Origin: Ifrita kowaldi
Taxonomy: Eukaryota > Chordata > Aves > Passeriformes > Cinclosomatidae
Direction of reading: 5' to 3'
Assembly: GCA_013398055.1 (NCBI GenBank)
Contig: VZRS01006715.1
Span: 372,001 to 436,000 of the forward strand
DNA length: 64,000 bases
Under the pieces are notes generated by a model. It did no database searches. It was not told where the DNA came from and saw only the letters and a list, made by a program, of their open reading frames with translations. Every line of letters starts with the position of its first letter. Within the stretch, counting starts at the first letter, position 1. A program made the translations under genes and the position numbers. This document shows positions 23,258 through 35,222 of this stretch, one piece after another.

Positions 23258-25699
23258 AAAGTGCAAACTGCAATTTTTCCGTTGGAAATAGTTTGAATAC
23301 TATCAAATATTTTCACTTCAATCTTGAATACACAAGGATTTTGGAAAGCACAAATGCACCAAAAAAAAGCCTGTTCTTGACCTATAGTGTTAGGCGTTAG
23401 TGTTGGATGTTTTATACAATGTCTTATTGGAAGTAACTACTGGCTATAAAGTGTTGTCTTGTTACATAGCAGTAATTGAATTCTACTCCAGCTTTTATAT
23501 GATGAAAGGTTTTACAAAGGCTTAGAAAAAATATGAACTGTTAGTTTTCAAAAATAATTTGAATTTGGATTTAAAAAAAAAAGTTTGAGTGCTATGGGGA
23601 GAGAAGATGGAGCAGAGATGAGAGGACCTTATCTGGTGAAGTACAATTACCTGCTTAGTTGCAGTGAGACCTAGGAAATGAGTAATTCCCAAACTAGTTT
23701 TCAGTATGTGCCTTCTTATTTTCTTACACTTCGAATGAAACTCTTTTAAATGTTTTGTGCGACTTGGGACATCTGACTTGTTAAAGGCAAGATGCTGATT
23801 ATTTCATGTAGTTTCAGTGTGGTGCCTGGAAAGTATTGATATGCATATTCCTGTAGAACTTGATTTGTGTCTTCCTTATTAGGCATCTTAGTTGTTGCAT
23901 TTTCATTATATCACCTTTTCTTTGAGCATGCCTCTGAGGTCTTGCTTAGTGTTTCATTTGCTGCTGCTTCAACTTTATAAAAGTGTTGCTGCTTTACTCC
24001 ATTGAAAAGCAGCACTGGCCTGAGCGTGGTTTGTGTTATTATAGTTGCTTTGTATCCACAGCTGCTGTGTGTTTAAAACAAAAACCTCCACAAACCATTA
24101 TGGTTTGGTTGGTCATTTAGACAAAGCTATTCAAGAGACTTAGCAACCACCACTGTAATTATGATATTTCTATAATAGTTGAAGTATTATGTACTTGAGA
24201 TAATTACCTCATTTTTTTAAATAAGCCGAAGTAACTTTTTGACCTAAAAAATGGGAGTGTTATTATATAGTACAACTTTTTTTAAAATAAATTTTAATGA
24301 GATCGATTGCTCTTTGGAAAAAAAAAACAACTGTGCATTTCTAAGTCATATTAAAACACTTAATTCAATGCTTTTTTACAATGTGTTTTCAACTTTGTGC
24401 AAGGTATAGGGGTTTAAAACAGCTTTTGCTGCTGACGGATATATTAGAATAATGTATACACATTCCTAAATTTGGTTTATGGTGTCTAGATAAAAAATTA
24501 AACAGCAGTGTAGTTAATATTGCAAAAGTAAATACACATATATGAAACATGACCAAACATTAAAAGATCCACACTTTCACTGTGAATGTGGTTTGACACT
24601 GATGCTTACAAAGTTTTAAACCAGTTTATCAGCAGCCTCATTTCTTAATTATATCAAAGTAAGATCCTGCTATGTGATTTATTAACAAATTTAAAACAAC
24701 TTTTTAACTTGTCATAATATCAAGGCATTTACTATTTATATTTCTAAAGTATAGAATTGTTTTACTAGAGAAAAATGAACTTCAGTAGTTAAAACTTACT
24801 TGTCTGATGTGTCTGTATTTTGTAATTACATTGTTTCATTTTTTCTTTGATTTTCCCTTGATAATTGGAAAACAATAGATATTTTCCATTTACATAAGAT
24901 ACTAGTTCTGAAGAGAGGTTGTGATTCTTTTGGGTACTTTGTGAGTTATGTTTGTTCACCCTTCAGCAGGCAAACTATGCTATCTGAAAGTTTAGTTATT
25001 TGGACCTACAAAGTTAGATTATGTTTTGTCTTCGGAGTTATATTACATCTGTTCCAACACTTGTCAGTTTCTTTAATTTGCTGGAATTCAGTTCGTGTTA
25101 GGTGTGTGGGTGACTTGTAATTTGAATATATATGCAGGATGTCTTTAAACTGCCCCAGCTGTTGGCTAAGAGCAAATATTTCATATTTGTGGGGAAAAGC
25201 TGAGAAAATTCTTCTTGTTTACAACTGCCAAGTCCATCTGATGAAGGCACATTGTTATCTGACAGCCAATTCATCTCCTTGGGGTTTTGAAATCCAAAAT
25301 GATTTCTCAGGAAACCTTTGGGTACTTTGTTCAAGTATTTTCTTTAATACATTAAATAGCAAGCACTTTAAAGCTTTTATATTTTTTTCAATGTGTATGT
25401 GTAGGGTGTTAAATTTTCACTCTAAGTGTAATGTGCCAAGCTGCTGTCAAAGAATACCTGATACAGACCTTTCAGCATGCAAGCAGAAGGTATAAGAGAA
25501 CTTCACTGCAGCTTAAATGAACTCAATTCGATTTATAAGATTATTTACATGTAGTACTGCTTATGTTGAAGTATCTTGCTAGTGTGTACAGACTGAATTT
25601 TAAAATATATTTCCTGTTCTTCAGTACCCTTTAATGTGAACAACAGACTTTCACAGTAGTTTCCCTTTGGGAAAAAAGAAATGCCCATCTATCTGAAGT

Positions 25700-25776
25700 G
25701 GTGGGGTGTTTTTTTTTTGTTTGTTTGTTTGGGTGGTGGTTTTTTTGGTTTTTGGGAGGTTGTTTGTTTGTTTTTA
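25700..25776. repeat. G/T-rich low-complexity tract
   Basis: Runs of TTTGTTTG, GGTGGTGG and TTTTGGTTTTTGGG units; the same class as at 5848. Confidence 0.75.
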
Positions 25777-27971
25777 ACTGGAATTTCAGTTACATATTTT
25801 TTTTTAGACCACTAACTCTGATTTACAAGGAACTGTTTGGTTGGTTAATGAATTACTTGTGAATATTCATTTATAGGTCTGATAATTCAAAATGCTGGGT
25901 ATCCTCAGCTCCCTGTAATGGAAGAATTGAAACACCTTGCAAAATTAATCTCAGAGAGAAGAAAATTTTGACTTCTTCAGAAGAGATCTACTTAAGATTG
26001 ATTTTATTAAATCCATAAGAATCTGTCAGATGGTTTCTCCTATAGCTTAATAAAACAACAATATGTCTCTAGTACACTAGGTATGTAGGTTAGTATGTAC
26101 ACAAAGCTATTTAGACCTAACATGCTCCACAATGGGAATTTATATCACACCAGTGTAATTGTAGAAGTGCAATGCAACCCAAGGCTGCAGTAAATACTGC
26201 TGTAACAAGTGATTATTACTAAAGCAGCCTGTATTGAAGTAAAAGTGTTCAGTTTGCAATAAATGATTGTGTGGCTATGCATGCTGCTTAAGAAATAGGA
26301 GGGAAAACAAGGTGGATATTAGCAACTTAGTAAGTTTTAGGTTTGTGGAAACTTTAGTAGCTGGAGAAACACTGGTGAATTTGATACTGCTGTAAGCCTT
26401 TTAGTTGGATACTTCTGTGAGAAGTCTTCAGTCAAATAAATGGCCATACACCACAGTGTTCACTTAGTTCCAATCTCTGAGAGTCTTGAAGGCTCTTAAG
26501 GGATGAGATCTTAAGGCTCCAGTCCAGTTTGGTACAACACTGCCTGAGCTGGCAAGTCTGCTGTAAATCTGGTTTTCTTGTCAAACTGGATACTGAACAG
26601 AAGTATCACATGGTCTGTTGTGTCATGTAGATGCTCTGTCTGCTGAAACAGCCCTCTTTGACTGAAAAATGGGATGTATGCATTGAAGCTCAGTAGGGAC
26701 AGCTTGTACCTTTGAGTACATCCTGAAGCAGTGCTAATAACTCTTGGATTAATTACAGTCTTGACTGTACTGTATTTAACATCTGCAAGACTTTCTGTAT
26801 TAACTAGTAACTTGTGTGAGCCCATGTTCTTGAGCAGGGCTTCTAAAGAGTATATGGCTCTTCAGTACATGGCAGGTCCCACAGAGAAAGGATTGGATGT
26901 GGCCTGTTGCGTTTTGTGAACCTCTCTTACAGAGACCACAGTCACATGTGAGCACTGGTTTTTAATATGTTTCATGGCAAGAAGACAAAAAGGGTCAAGA
27001 CATGGAGGATTTTCACAACACTTACGGATTTCCAGAGATCACTGCTTATTATGGGGGAAAAACCTTTTGAAACAATTCCTTATGAGAATGTGAAATTAAA
27101 CCCTTGTTCTCCTTTCTTCATAAAGCTATCATCTTGGGTGTGATGTTTATCATAGTTTGAAATAGTATCCTAAGAAATCATAATGAAGATAAACTGAAAG
27201 TTTCCACTTTATGAAAACTAACACTGTTAGACACAGCTTTAAAATTTATTTTTAGTAAGTGTAGGCCATTCTTATTCCCAAGTTCACCTCATTTGCTGAT
27301 GTTGCAAATACTGCTCAAAATATCCCAGTGTTTTTACAAGTTATTGTCATCTGGAGGGAAATATAAAATTTTGTTGAAGACAGCTACCATAGACTGTTGA
27401 ACCAGTTCTATTAGAAGCTACTTAAATCTAAAATTTCTTTACAGTTCTATGTACTCCAGAAATATAGGATTGTCAGCTTTTGAGGACTTGTTTATAGAGA
27501 AGAGCAGTTACCTTTTCATTTATTTAAAAAAAAAAAAAATTGGCTGATACGAAAACTTTTCAATCCTAATTTTTCCTAATACGGTTTTTAAGTCTAGTAA
27601 TTGGGATTCTAGTTACTATGCTAAGGCTGTGACATGGAAAAAATGTCAGAATAGGAAGAGTTTATAGCAATAGTTTCAAAACTACTCACTTTTTTTCTTC
27701 CTGTATTTATGAATAATCCATTGAAGGAGCAGTATGTCCCTAAAATGCTAATTTGGAGTCTGTTTCTGCAGACATTTACCATGTGAATAACTTGGTTTGC
27801 ATGAGTAGTCTCACTGATTACTCTTGTGAGAAAGGTTACTTGTGTGGCCTAAAAATTTTCCAGGCCAAGCCCCTATACTTTTGATATTTGAATAAATGGA
27901 TTTTATTTTTTAAATGTCCATTGATTATGTTAACAGCTCTAAAGTGTTACCTGTGTAGACTTAAGTCAAAC

Positions 27972-28033
27972 TACAAAAAAATCCCCAAAAAAACCACCCA
28001 ACCCAAAACCCCACAAACAAAAGAAAAAAAAAG
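27972..28033. repeat. A/C-rich low-complexity tract
   Basis: Irregular AAATCCCC, AACCACCC and CCCCACAAAC units then an A-rich run; the complement of the G/T tracts. Confidence 0.7.
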
Positions 28034-31000
28034 CCACCGATCCCCACCAAACCTATTTCTGCTGAAAACTAGTGTGTAGATAAAATGTTACTCTCAAAGG
28101 AATAACAGCAACTTCTGAGTTGGTGTCTGAGCTAAATACCCCACCATACCTCCCCAAAAACACAGCCCCCCTGAGCTACACGATGTGAGTAAGCTGGAAT
28201 CATGAGTTCAAGAAAAGAATGCTGTAAGGGTTGAACATCAAGTTGGTACATGAAGTAGCTTTTAAACTGAAAGTTATCTGTTGTATATTCATGTTTCTTA
28301 CAATGCATTACTGAATGATGTAAAAAGAAATATTTCAAGAATAAAATGTCTTTTTACAGTTCATTGATTTTTTTCTGAATTTTTGCAACACAGCTCTAAA
28401 ATGACAAACGGAGGAATTGTTTCTACTTGCTGTTTATTTGGGCTCCATCTCCATAAATACACTAAAGCAAGTTATTCAAAGTTAACAAGAAGAGAGCGCT
28501 TACTTAGGTGTGGGCTTACGAGTGTTTGAGTAGTACTGAAAGTATTGTTTTGTACTTGCTGTGGATGAACAACTTGAAACTTACTTCTGTGCCATCATAC
28601 AGAAGGTGAAGTATATTTCAACTACATAGTTTCAAGAAAAAGTTCTTCCTACTTAGTAAACAAACTGTGGTACTAGGTGGATTGCTTTCCTGGATACAAG
28701 TCTGTATGTGAAATTACTGTGTTTGCAGCTTCAGCTACAGCAAGGGCTAAATTATAACCTCAATACAAAGGAGATCATCTTGTCAGAAATATTAAATGGG
28801 CTTCATTAGGGGTTAGAGTTATCTGTTTGAGCTCTAACCTAGTTGGATAAATGTGGTAAACTATTACACTGCATTAGTAGGTTTTGAAATTATTAAATGG
28901 TCTCTGAATGTATTGTGTTTTACAGAGCATCTCATCTTACAAAGTCATGCATGGCAGGGTAGACTAAGAAATAAAATGTTCCATCTAGGGTAAAAACAAA
29001 TACAGTTTGTCTTGGGCGTAACTGCAGCAGGCCTGGGCATTTATCAAGAGCATTAACAGCTGCTTCAAAATAGACTAGATGAACAAGTACTGTTCTTTCT
29101 GTCTAGTTTAGTAAAGGGCCACTCTGTATTATGTGTATGCTCTTTCTTAGGGTGCAGACTTACTGAACCACTGATGGGAAAAAACATGCTGTCCAGAGAT
29201 TAAAATAAACCGATGTGCTAACTTTTCATTATGTATTGATGTGTGGGATGAGATTGCAGTTTTATTCCAATTAATTGACTAGCTCGATCAATAAAATGTG
29301 AATTCAAAGTAGGAAAACATTTCTAAAAGAGGAATAGCAATATTTTCTGTGATTCTTTAAATGTGAGCTGCATCAATAAATTAATCCCAGAATAAGCAGG
29401 TTTGGGCTGAACCTTTTCTTTGTGAGTTTTGAATCTGATAATATATAGTTTTTTCAGTTACAGAAGAGAAGTGTTAGAAGCCTTAGATTTCACTTCTGTG
29501 AAGCTATATGGTCAAAATTTAGGAGCAGGGAATTCTGGAAAAAATGCTAAATGTCTTCTGTTTTTATGATGCAGTTTTGTGGGTTTAGCTGAAGCAAAAT
29601 ATGATTTTTTCCCCCAAGTTACAGACACTTAGGTGTAAAGGCTAATGTGGAGTTTTTGGATCCCTGGCAAAAATTCTGTGTTAGCAGTGGAACTACTGTT
29701 TCAGGAGTCATTTATATCACTATAGTTCCTAAAAGCACGGCCGATAAATGAACAATATTTCATCTTGTTCTTGACTCTAAACTGTGTCAATGAAATCAGT
29801 TTTTTGGTGATAAGATCTTGTGTTACATAGTATAGAAGTTGTACTGAGCTCTCAGATTGATGTCTTAGCTCTTTGGCTGGAAGTTAGTCTCCGTTTTCTT
29901 TTCTCACTGAATGCTGGTCTTCATTTTGTAGTGCAAGTTCATTACTGAAGTCTGGGAAGTAATTTTTTTCGTTTGGGGTACATTCTGAACAGTTCTCACT
30001 ACTGCTGCTGGGAAAGTCTAGGTTCGAATGCTTAAAACTCGTGGGGTTATGCGTGTGCTTGTTTTTTAAGGCTGCTTGATGTTATGCTTGTATAGCATTG
30101 GTACTTAATCACCCATGTGGCTTCAGCCTGAATACTTGAGCATTTGAAGGGTTAATAATTTCGCACAGGTGTGTGATAGGTAATGGAAGAATAATGAGTT
30201 CATGTAGAGGATGCCTGGTTTTGAGCAGCCCTGAAGGGGGTGAACAGTTATTCCTTGTTAATCATGGATGTGAAAAATCCTTCTTTTAGCTAGTCTTACA
30301 TAGTTTAAGGGCAGTGCACAACACGTTCCTCCTCTTAGAACAGGGAGGAGACCACAAAGCCTGCGGTGTTAATCACTTACCAAGGGAATGTGGGACTATC
30401 TTATGTTAATTATACTGGCCACCTGTATTTATAGTTTCTTAAGAAAAAGAATAAAAAAGTTATTCTGCATTAGCAGGCTTTTGTCAAAGCAACTTCAAAT
30501 ATCTTCTTTAAAAATGTCTCTTGACTCAGAGGTAGACAAAGTTTGTCTTTGAAGATGGTATTTAAAAAGATGGAGTGTTCTAACAGAATTTAAAAAAAGT
30601 CAAATTATAGCTACATTTTGATTACAGAACACTACAAAATATTTGATAAAACTCTAAGTCCAAGAGCAATGTTCTTCTAAAAACCTTGTTAATGCCCACT
30701 ATTTATTTTTATTATATTTTATTCATCTGAGTGTCTTTTCTCATGGGACTCCTTTTATAGGTCTAGAAGTCAAATTGCAGTGAGAAGTGGTGTTTGCTCT
30801 TTGCAGACCTTTTTACGAATTCCAGGGCAGGAAGGCTGTTTATTTTTCCCACATCTGTTTTGTGCTCTTCCTTTGTGGCATTGTTTGCTGGATGCTCTTC
30901 TTTCTTGCTTCCTCTGAAATGGGTAATTTGCACTGTTGCAAAATGGTGAAACTAAATCTGATTCTGCAGAGCTCTTGTGCCACTGTTTTTGTTTCAAATG

Positions 31001-31848
31001 GTGTTTTGTGTTCAGAAGCTATTTTAAATCTATTCTATAGAGCACTGATATTAAACTTAAAGCTATGCATTTTCATTTTACTCTGTAAAAATCATATTTA
31101 TCTGTTGCAGAGCCAGTTGAATTTTTATTAGCATACTGATTTAATATTAGGTGGCCACAGGTGAAAATTGACTTGTCATTACCTTTTAATATAGCATATT
31201 TGAAAGATTATCTGAGATGCTCCTTATTTTGATTGCAGAATTTTTCTATCTGGAATTTTCCGATTAAACTCCAAAATGTATGAGGGATCTGGCTGCAACT
31301 TCAGTGACTCATACTGTTACATTACCTCATTTACTATGAAGAGCCTGGTTGAAACTTCATCAGAAGAAATGTTTTATTTTCCTTCATAGTATGTAGTTCA
31401 TTGTGATGGCTTGTCTAATAATAGTCTAGACAGTTAATCAAATATAATATGGCAAAGTCTCCCTTAATTTTTTTAAGGCACACCAGCCTTTCTGGCTAGT
31501 TTGGCAGGATGTCTGTACAGGTATTATAGAAAAATACTTGGGTGAAACTTGCTGTGTGAAATCCGTGGCAAGAAGACAGTTACAATCCTATCAGGACTCT
31601 GCAGGCCTTGTCTTTCTAAACAACCTGTTCAAACCCTAGCTAAATTCCACCCACTAGATCAACTTCACCTCCCCTCTTTCTTTGCCTTTTTTTTTTTCTT
31701 GGAAGTAATTCCAGGTATTGTCAAAATCATCCTTGTTTCATCTGATATTTGAACCTTTGTTACTCTGTGGAGGTTTTAGAATTTGTTTCCTTCTTTATGG
31801 TATATTTTGTACAGTAAAGTCCAATGAGTGAGCTTCACAAGATTGTGG

Positions 31849-33195
31849 AGGCTTGAAGAAGTCTTTGTAGATTGTCTAATTCCATGCCACAGGTTAACTC
31901 AAGGTCCATTGGAGTAGGTGGCTGAGGCCTGTTTCCAGTTGGGTTTTGAATGTCTCCAGCAATGGAGAGTCTGCAGCCTCTCTGGGCAACCTGTTTCAGT
32001 GCAACCATCCTCAGTCAAACACTTTTCTTAAGTTGAAATACAGTTTTCCTGTAATTTCATTTGTGCCCATTGCATCTTGTCCTTTCACTGTGCACCCTGA
32101 GAAGAGTCTGGCTCAGTCTTCCTTACTTGGGATGGGAGTGCATCACTTATTTATACACATTGAGATATCTCTGAGGCTTTTCCTCCTCAGGCTAAACAGT
32201 CCCAGCTCTCTCAACTTCTTCCAATGTGACAGGTGCTTCAATCTGCCTGCTTAGTCATCTTAACAGTTCTTCCCTGGACTTGGTCCAGGATGTCCCTGTC
32301 TCTTGTAGTGGGGAGTACAGCACTGGGCACAGCTCTCCATCTGTCTCACCAGTGCTGATTGTAAGGGAAGGACCACCTGCCTTGACCTGCTGGCAACACT
32401 CATGATTACAGACCAGGATGCTGTTGGCCTTTTGTGCAAGGACACATTGCTGGCTTCAGTTTAATTCTTATTCACCTACACCCTAGGCCTTTTTCTGTGG
32501 TGGTTCTTCCAATTGGTGGTTCTCCAGTGTGTGCTGGTGCATGGGGTTATTCTTCTCCAGGTTCAGGGCTTTCAATTTCCTTTTCGTTGCCCTTTCCAAG
32601 TTTTCTTTTCAAGCAATTTTCCAACCTGTCTGGGTTCCTCTGACAGGCAGTGCACACACCTAGTGCACTGGTCATTCTTTCCAGTTTTGTATCATCTGCA
32701 AATGTGCTGAGGGTGCAGTGTGTCCCATCTTCCAGGTTGTGAATGAAGTTTTGAACGGTACTGGTTCCATTACTGACCCCTAGGGTACATCACTAGTGAT
32801 TGTTCTCCAAATGGACTTTGTGCCCCTGACCACAAGCTCTTTGAACTTGGGACTTCACGTAGTATTTAATCCACCTCACTATCTGCTTCTGTAGTCTGTA
32901 CTCTCTCAGTTTGTATGTGAGGACAGCCATTATGAATGGCAGTATCAGAAGCGTCTACTGCCTTCCCCTCATCTGCCAAGTTCCTTATTCATTGTAGGAA
33001 GCTACCAGGATGATCAGGCATCATTTTCCCAGTGTTAAATCCATGCTGAGTACTCCCAGTCATCATCTTGTCCTTACTGTGTCTGGAATAGAAATAGCTT
33101 CTATTTTGCCCTATTGCCTTCCCAGGCATTGAGATGAGGCTTCCCAGCCTGCAGTTTCCAGGCTTTTATTGTTTTTCATCGGGCTTTTTTTGTGC
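31849..33195 (-). mobile_element. CR1 LINE remnant, about 1.35 kb of ORF2 3' half and 3' UTR
   Basis: Read on the - strand this is a 5'-truncated CR1 covering the C-terminal part of the reverse transcriptase and the region after it. Landmarks on the + strand are the complement CTCTCTGGGCAACCTGTTTC near 31977, the GGCTAAACAGTCCCAGCTCTC segment near 32191, the ATCATCTGCAAA complement at 32691-32702 (Phe-Ala-Asp-Asp of the RT active site), the CTGACCCCTAGGGTACATCAC segment near 32774, and AATCCATGCTGAGTACTCCC near 33039. The reading frame is broken by many stops and indels, so the copy is old and inactive. The octamer tail seen at the 3' end of CR1 is not clearly preserved at 31,849. It is inserted antisense to SLIT2. 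Confidence 0.92.
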
Positions 33196-35017
33196 TGTAG
33201 GCAGAATTAATAGGAATAATGACCAGCTATTTATAAATATCCTTTCTATTGAAACAGTAAGGAATACAGAAAACGGCAGCCTTAATTTCTAACTTTCCTT
33301 CTTAGTGAAAAAAAATGCTTTAAAAAGGCAAAATGAGTATAAGCTCTTGACAGCACAAAACACTGTTCTGCATAATGTAGGGAGAACTGATTGAGGTAGG
33401 AGAACAGTGTGGTAATTTTGGACTTGACATCAAACTCATGGGAGAAGAAAATGAAGGACAGAGAATACCTTAGGTTTCAAGTAGTGTATATTATTTCAAT
33501 GTAGGATTATAGTTGAGAAGTACCTTTCACTGTTTTCTACACAAATAAGAAACTGAGTTTGCAGTAGTGTCCTGCTTCCATTCAGAATTTATTTTTTTCT
33601 TACTGAAACAAATATCTAATTTATATTTGAAATCAAATGGAGAATAACTTAGATATCTTTTTTAGCTAGTCACTATTTAGCCTGGAAAATGGAGTCCTGC
33701 CTAAGTGGTTCTTGACCTGGGGAAAAACTTGTTGGACACCCAAATGCTGTAAGAACAGACTTGAACTTCTCAGATTCCAGTTTTTACTCATGTAGTTGGT
33801 AAACTTGATATTGTTAGGCTTAATGAGATTATGAGTAGTTTGACTAGAGAAATTCTGTTTGCAGAGAATTCTTAATGGAAAAACTGGCACAATCTTCTGC
33901 TTAGCTCTTAGTTCTTGGGCTTTCCTCTCACTTGATGACATGCAAGTCACATTCACAAACAGCAGTTGCCAGATGTGTTGAAGTTCAGCAGATTGCGGCT
34001 TTGGACATGGATGCACAAATATTTTCTGCCTCTGGCAGATATAGCACAATGCTTTTTGTAGGAAAGAAGTGATTTGCCTTCCTTTCAGATGCAAGTCTGA
34101 AAGCTCTCTGTAATTTCTCTGTTGAGGTAATAGGAGTCACTTATTCTGATGTCTGTTATTCTGACCCTATATATTAGGGTCACATTTTTAGGACATCATG
34201 CTTTAACCAGCCCATGGAGATGATTTGGGTGCTATGCACTAGTTTTCTGTTTTGAGGTACTTGAATAATTTTGGAGGTGGATTCTATATTTCCTGAGCTC
34301 ATAAAGCCTGAACTGCTGTTAGACCTTCCCAGAGGATGCATATCCCTGTAACATCTTGGAACTACTTAAGGAGCCTGATGGGCTCAGCTGTGAGTAGAAA
34401 GTGCTCCTGCGTGAACACACAGGGGTTTGATTACTGACATGTTCTTCCATTTTAAATTGAAATGTAATGAAAACAGGCTTTTGTGCTTTTAAACTTTATG
34501 TATATTTTGCAAATGAGCTTCAGTGAGCTGTCACATGCTATTTTTGAATGGGTGTAATAGTAATTTCCTCTGCTGACAAACAGAAGGTGTGGATATGCTC
34601 CTTTGAAGAATACAATTGCTGAGCTGTACAGTGCTGTGTGCTACTATGTGCAGATAGTGTATTTACTTCTCTTGGCTAACTTTGAAGGAGGAATGAAAAA
34701 TAATGAATTTTGCTATCAATAATCTTGTGTGAGTTGGAAGCCTTCTATACTTTTTTCCTGAAGCAATGGTGGTGGAATAAAATGCATCTGTGCTGGGTAT
34801 TTAGAGTTTTGGAAGGCTCTCATTCTCTATGCACCCAATGGGACAGGCTGTTTCTAATTAAAGAGTACAGCTGATTTACAACTTGCTTGGAACAGCTTTT
34901 AACTTCAATCTGTTCTCAAGTTGTCTTTGAGGACTTCTTTGTCCTACACGGTCCATTGGTAGAATTGCATCTACTTGAACTAAAACCCATCGGAACATTA
35001 CTTAGATGGGACAAAAT

Positions 35018-35222
35018 AGCAGCCTTCCAGTACTTGTGAGGTGGTTATGGAGAAGCTCAAGCCAGGCTCATTGCTGTGGTGAGCCAACAAGCATAAATCA
35101 AAGTGGGAAATATAACTGCACATTAGGGCAAAACTTCTTCACTGCGAGGACAGTCAAGCCCTGGAACAACTCATTTGCCCAGAAAGGCTCTACAGTCTCA
35201 CACACCTTCTCTGGCTGTATGT
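35018..35222 (+). mobile_element. CR1 LINE fragment
   Basis: About 200 bp in + orientation from the region between ORF2 and the 3' end. Recognisable parts are CAGCCTTCCAGTACTTGTGAG at the start, a block on GGGCAAAACTTCTTCACTG near 35126, and a block on CTGGAACAACTCATTTGCCC near 35160. It is truncated at both ends and heavily mutated. Its orientation is opposite to the CR1 two kilobases upstream, so they are separate insertions. Confidence 0.85.

Noticed and set aside
33666..34094. 142-codon open frame on the - strand in intron 3
   Set aside because: Long for this region, but its composition is ordinary, no family resemblance was recognised, and it does not overlap the nearby CR1.
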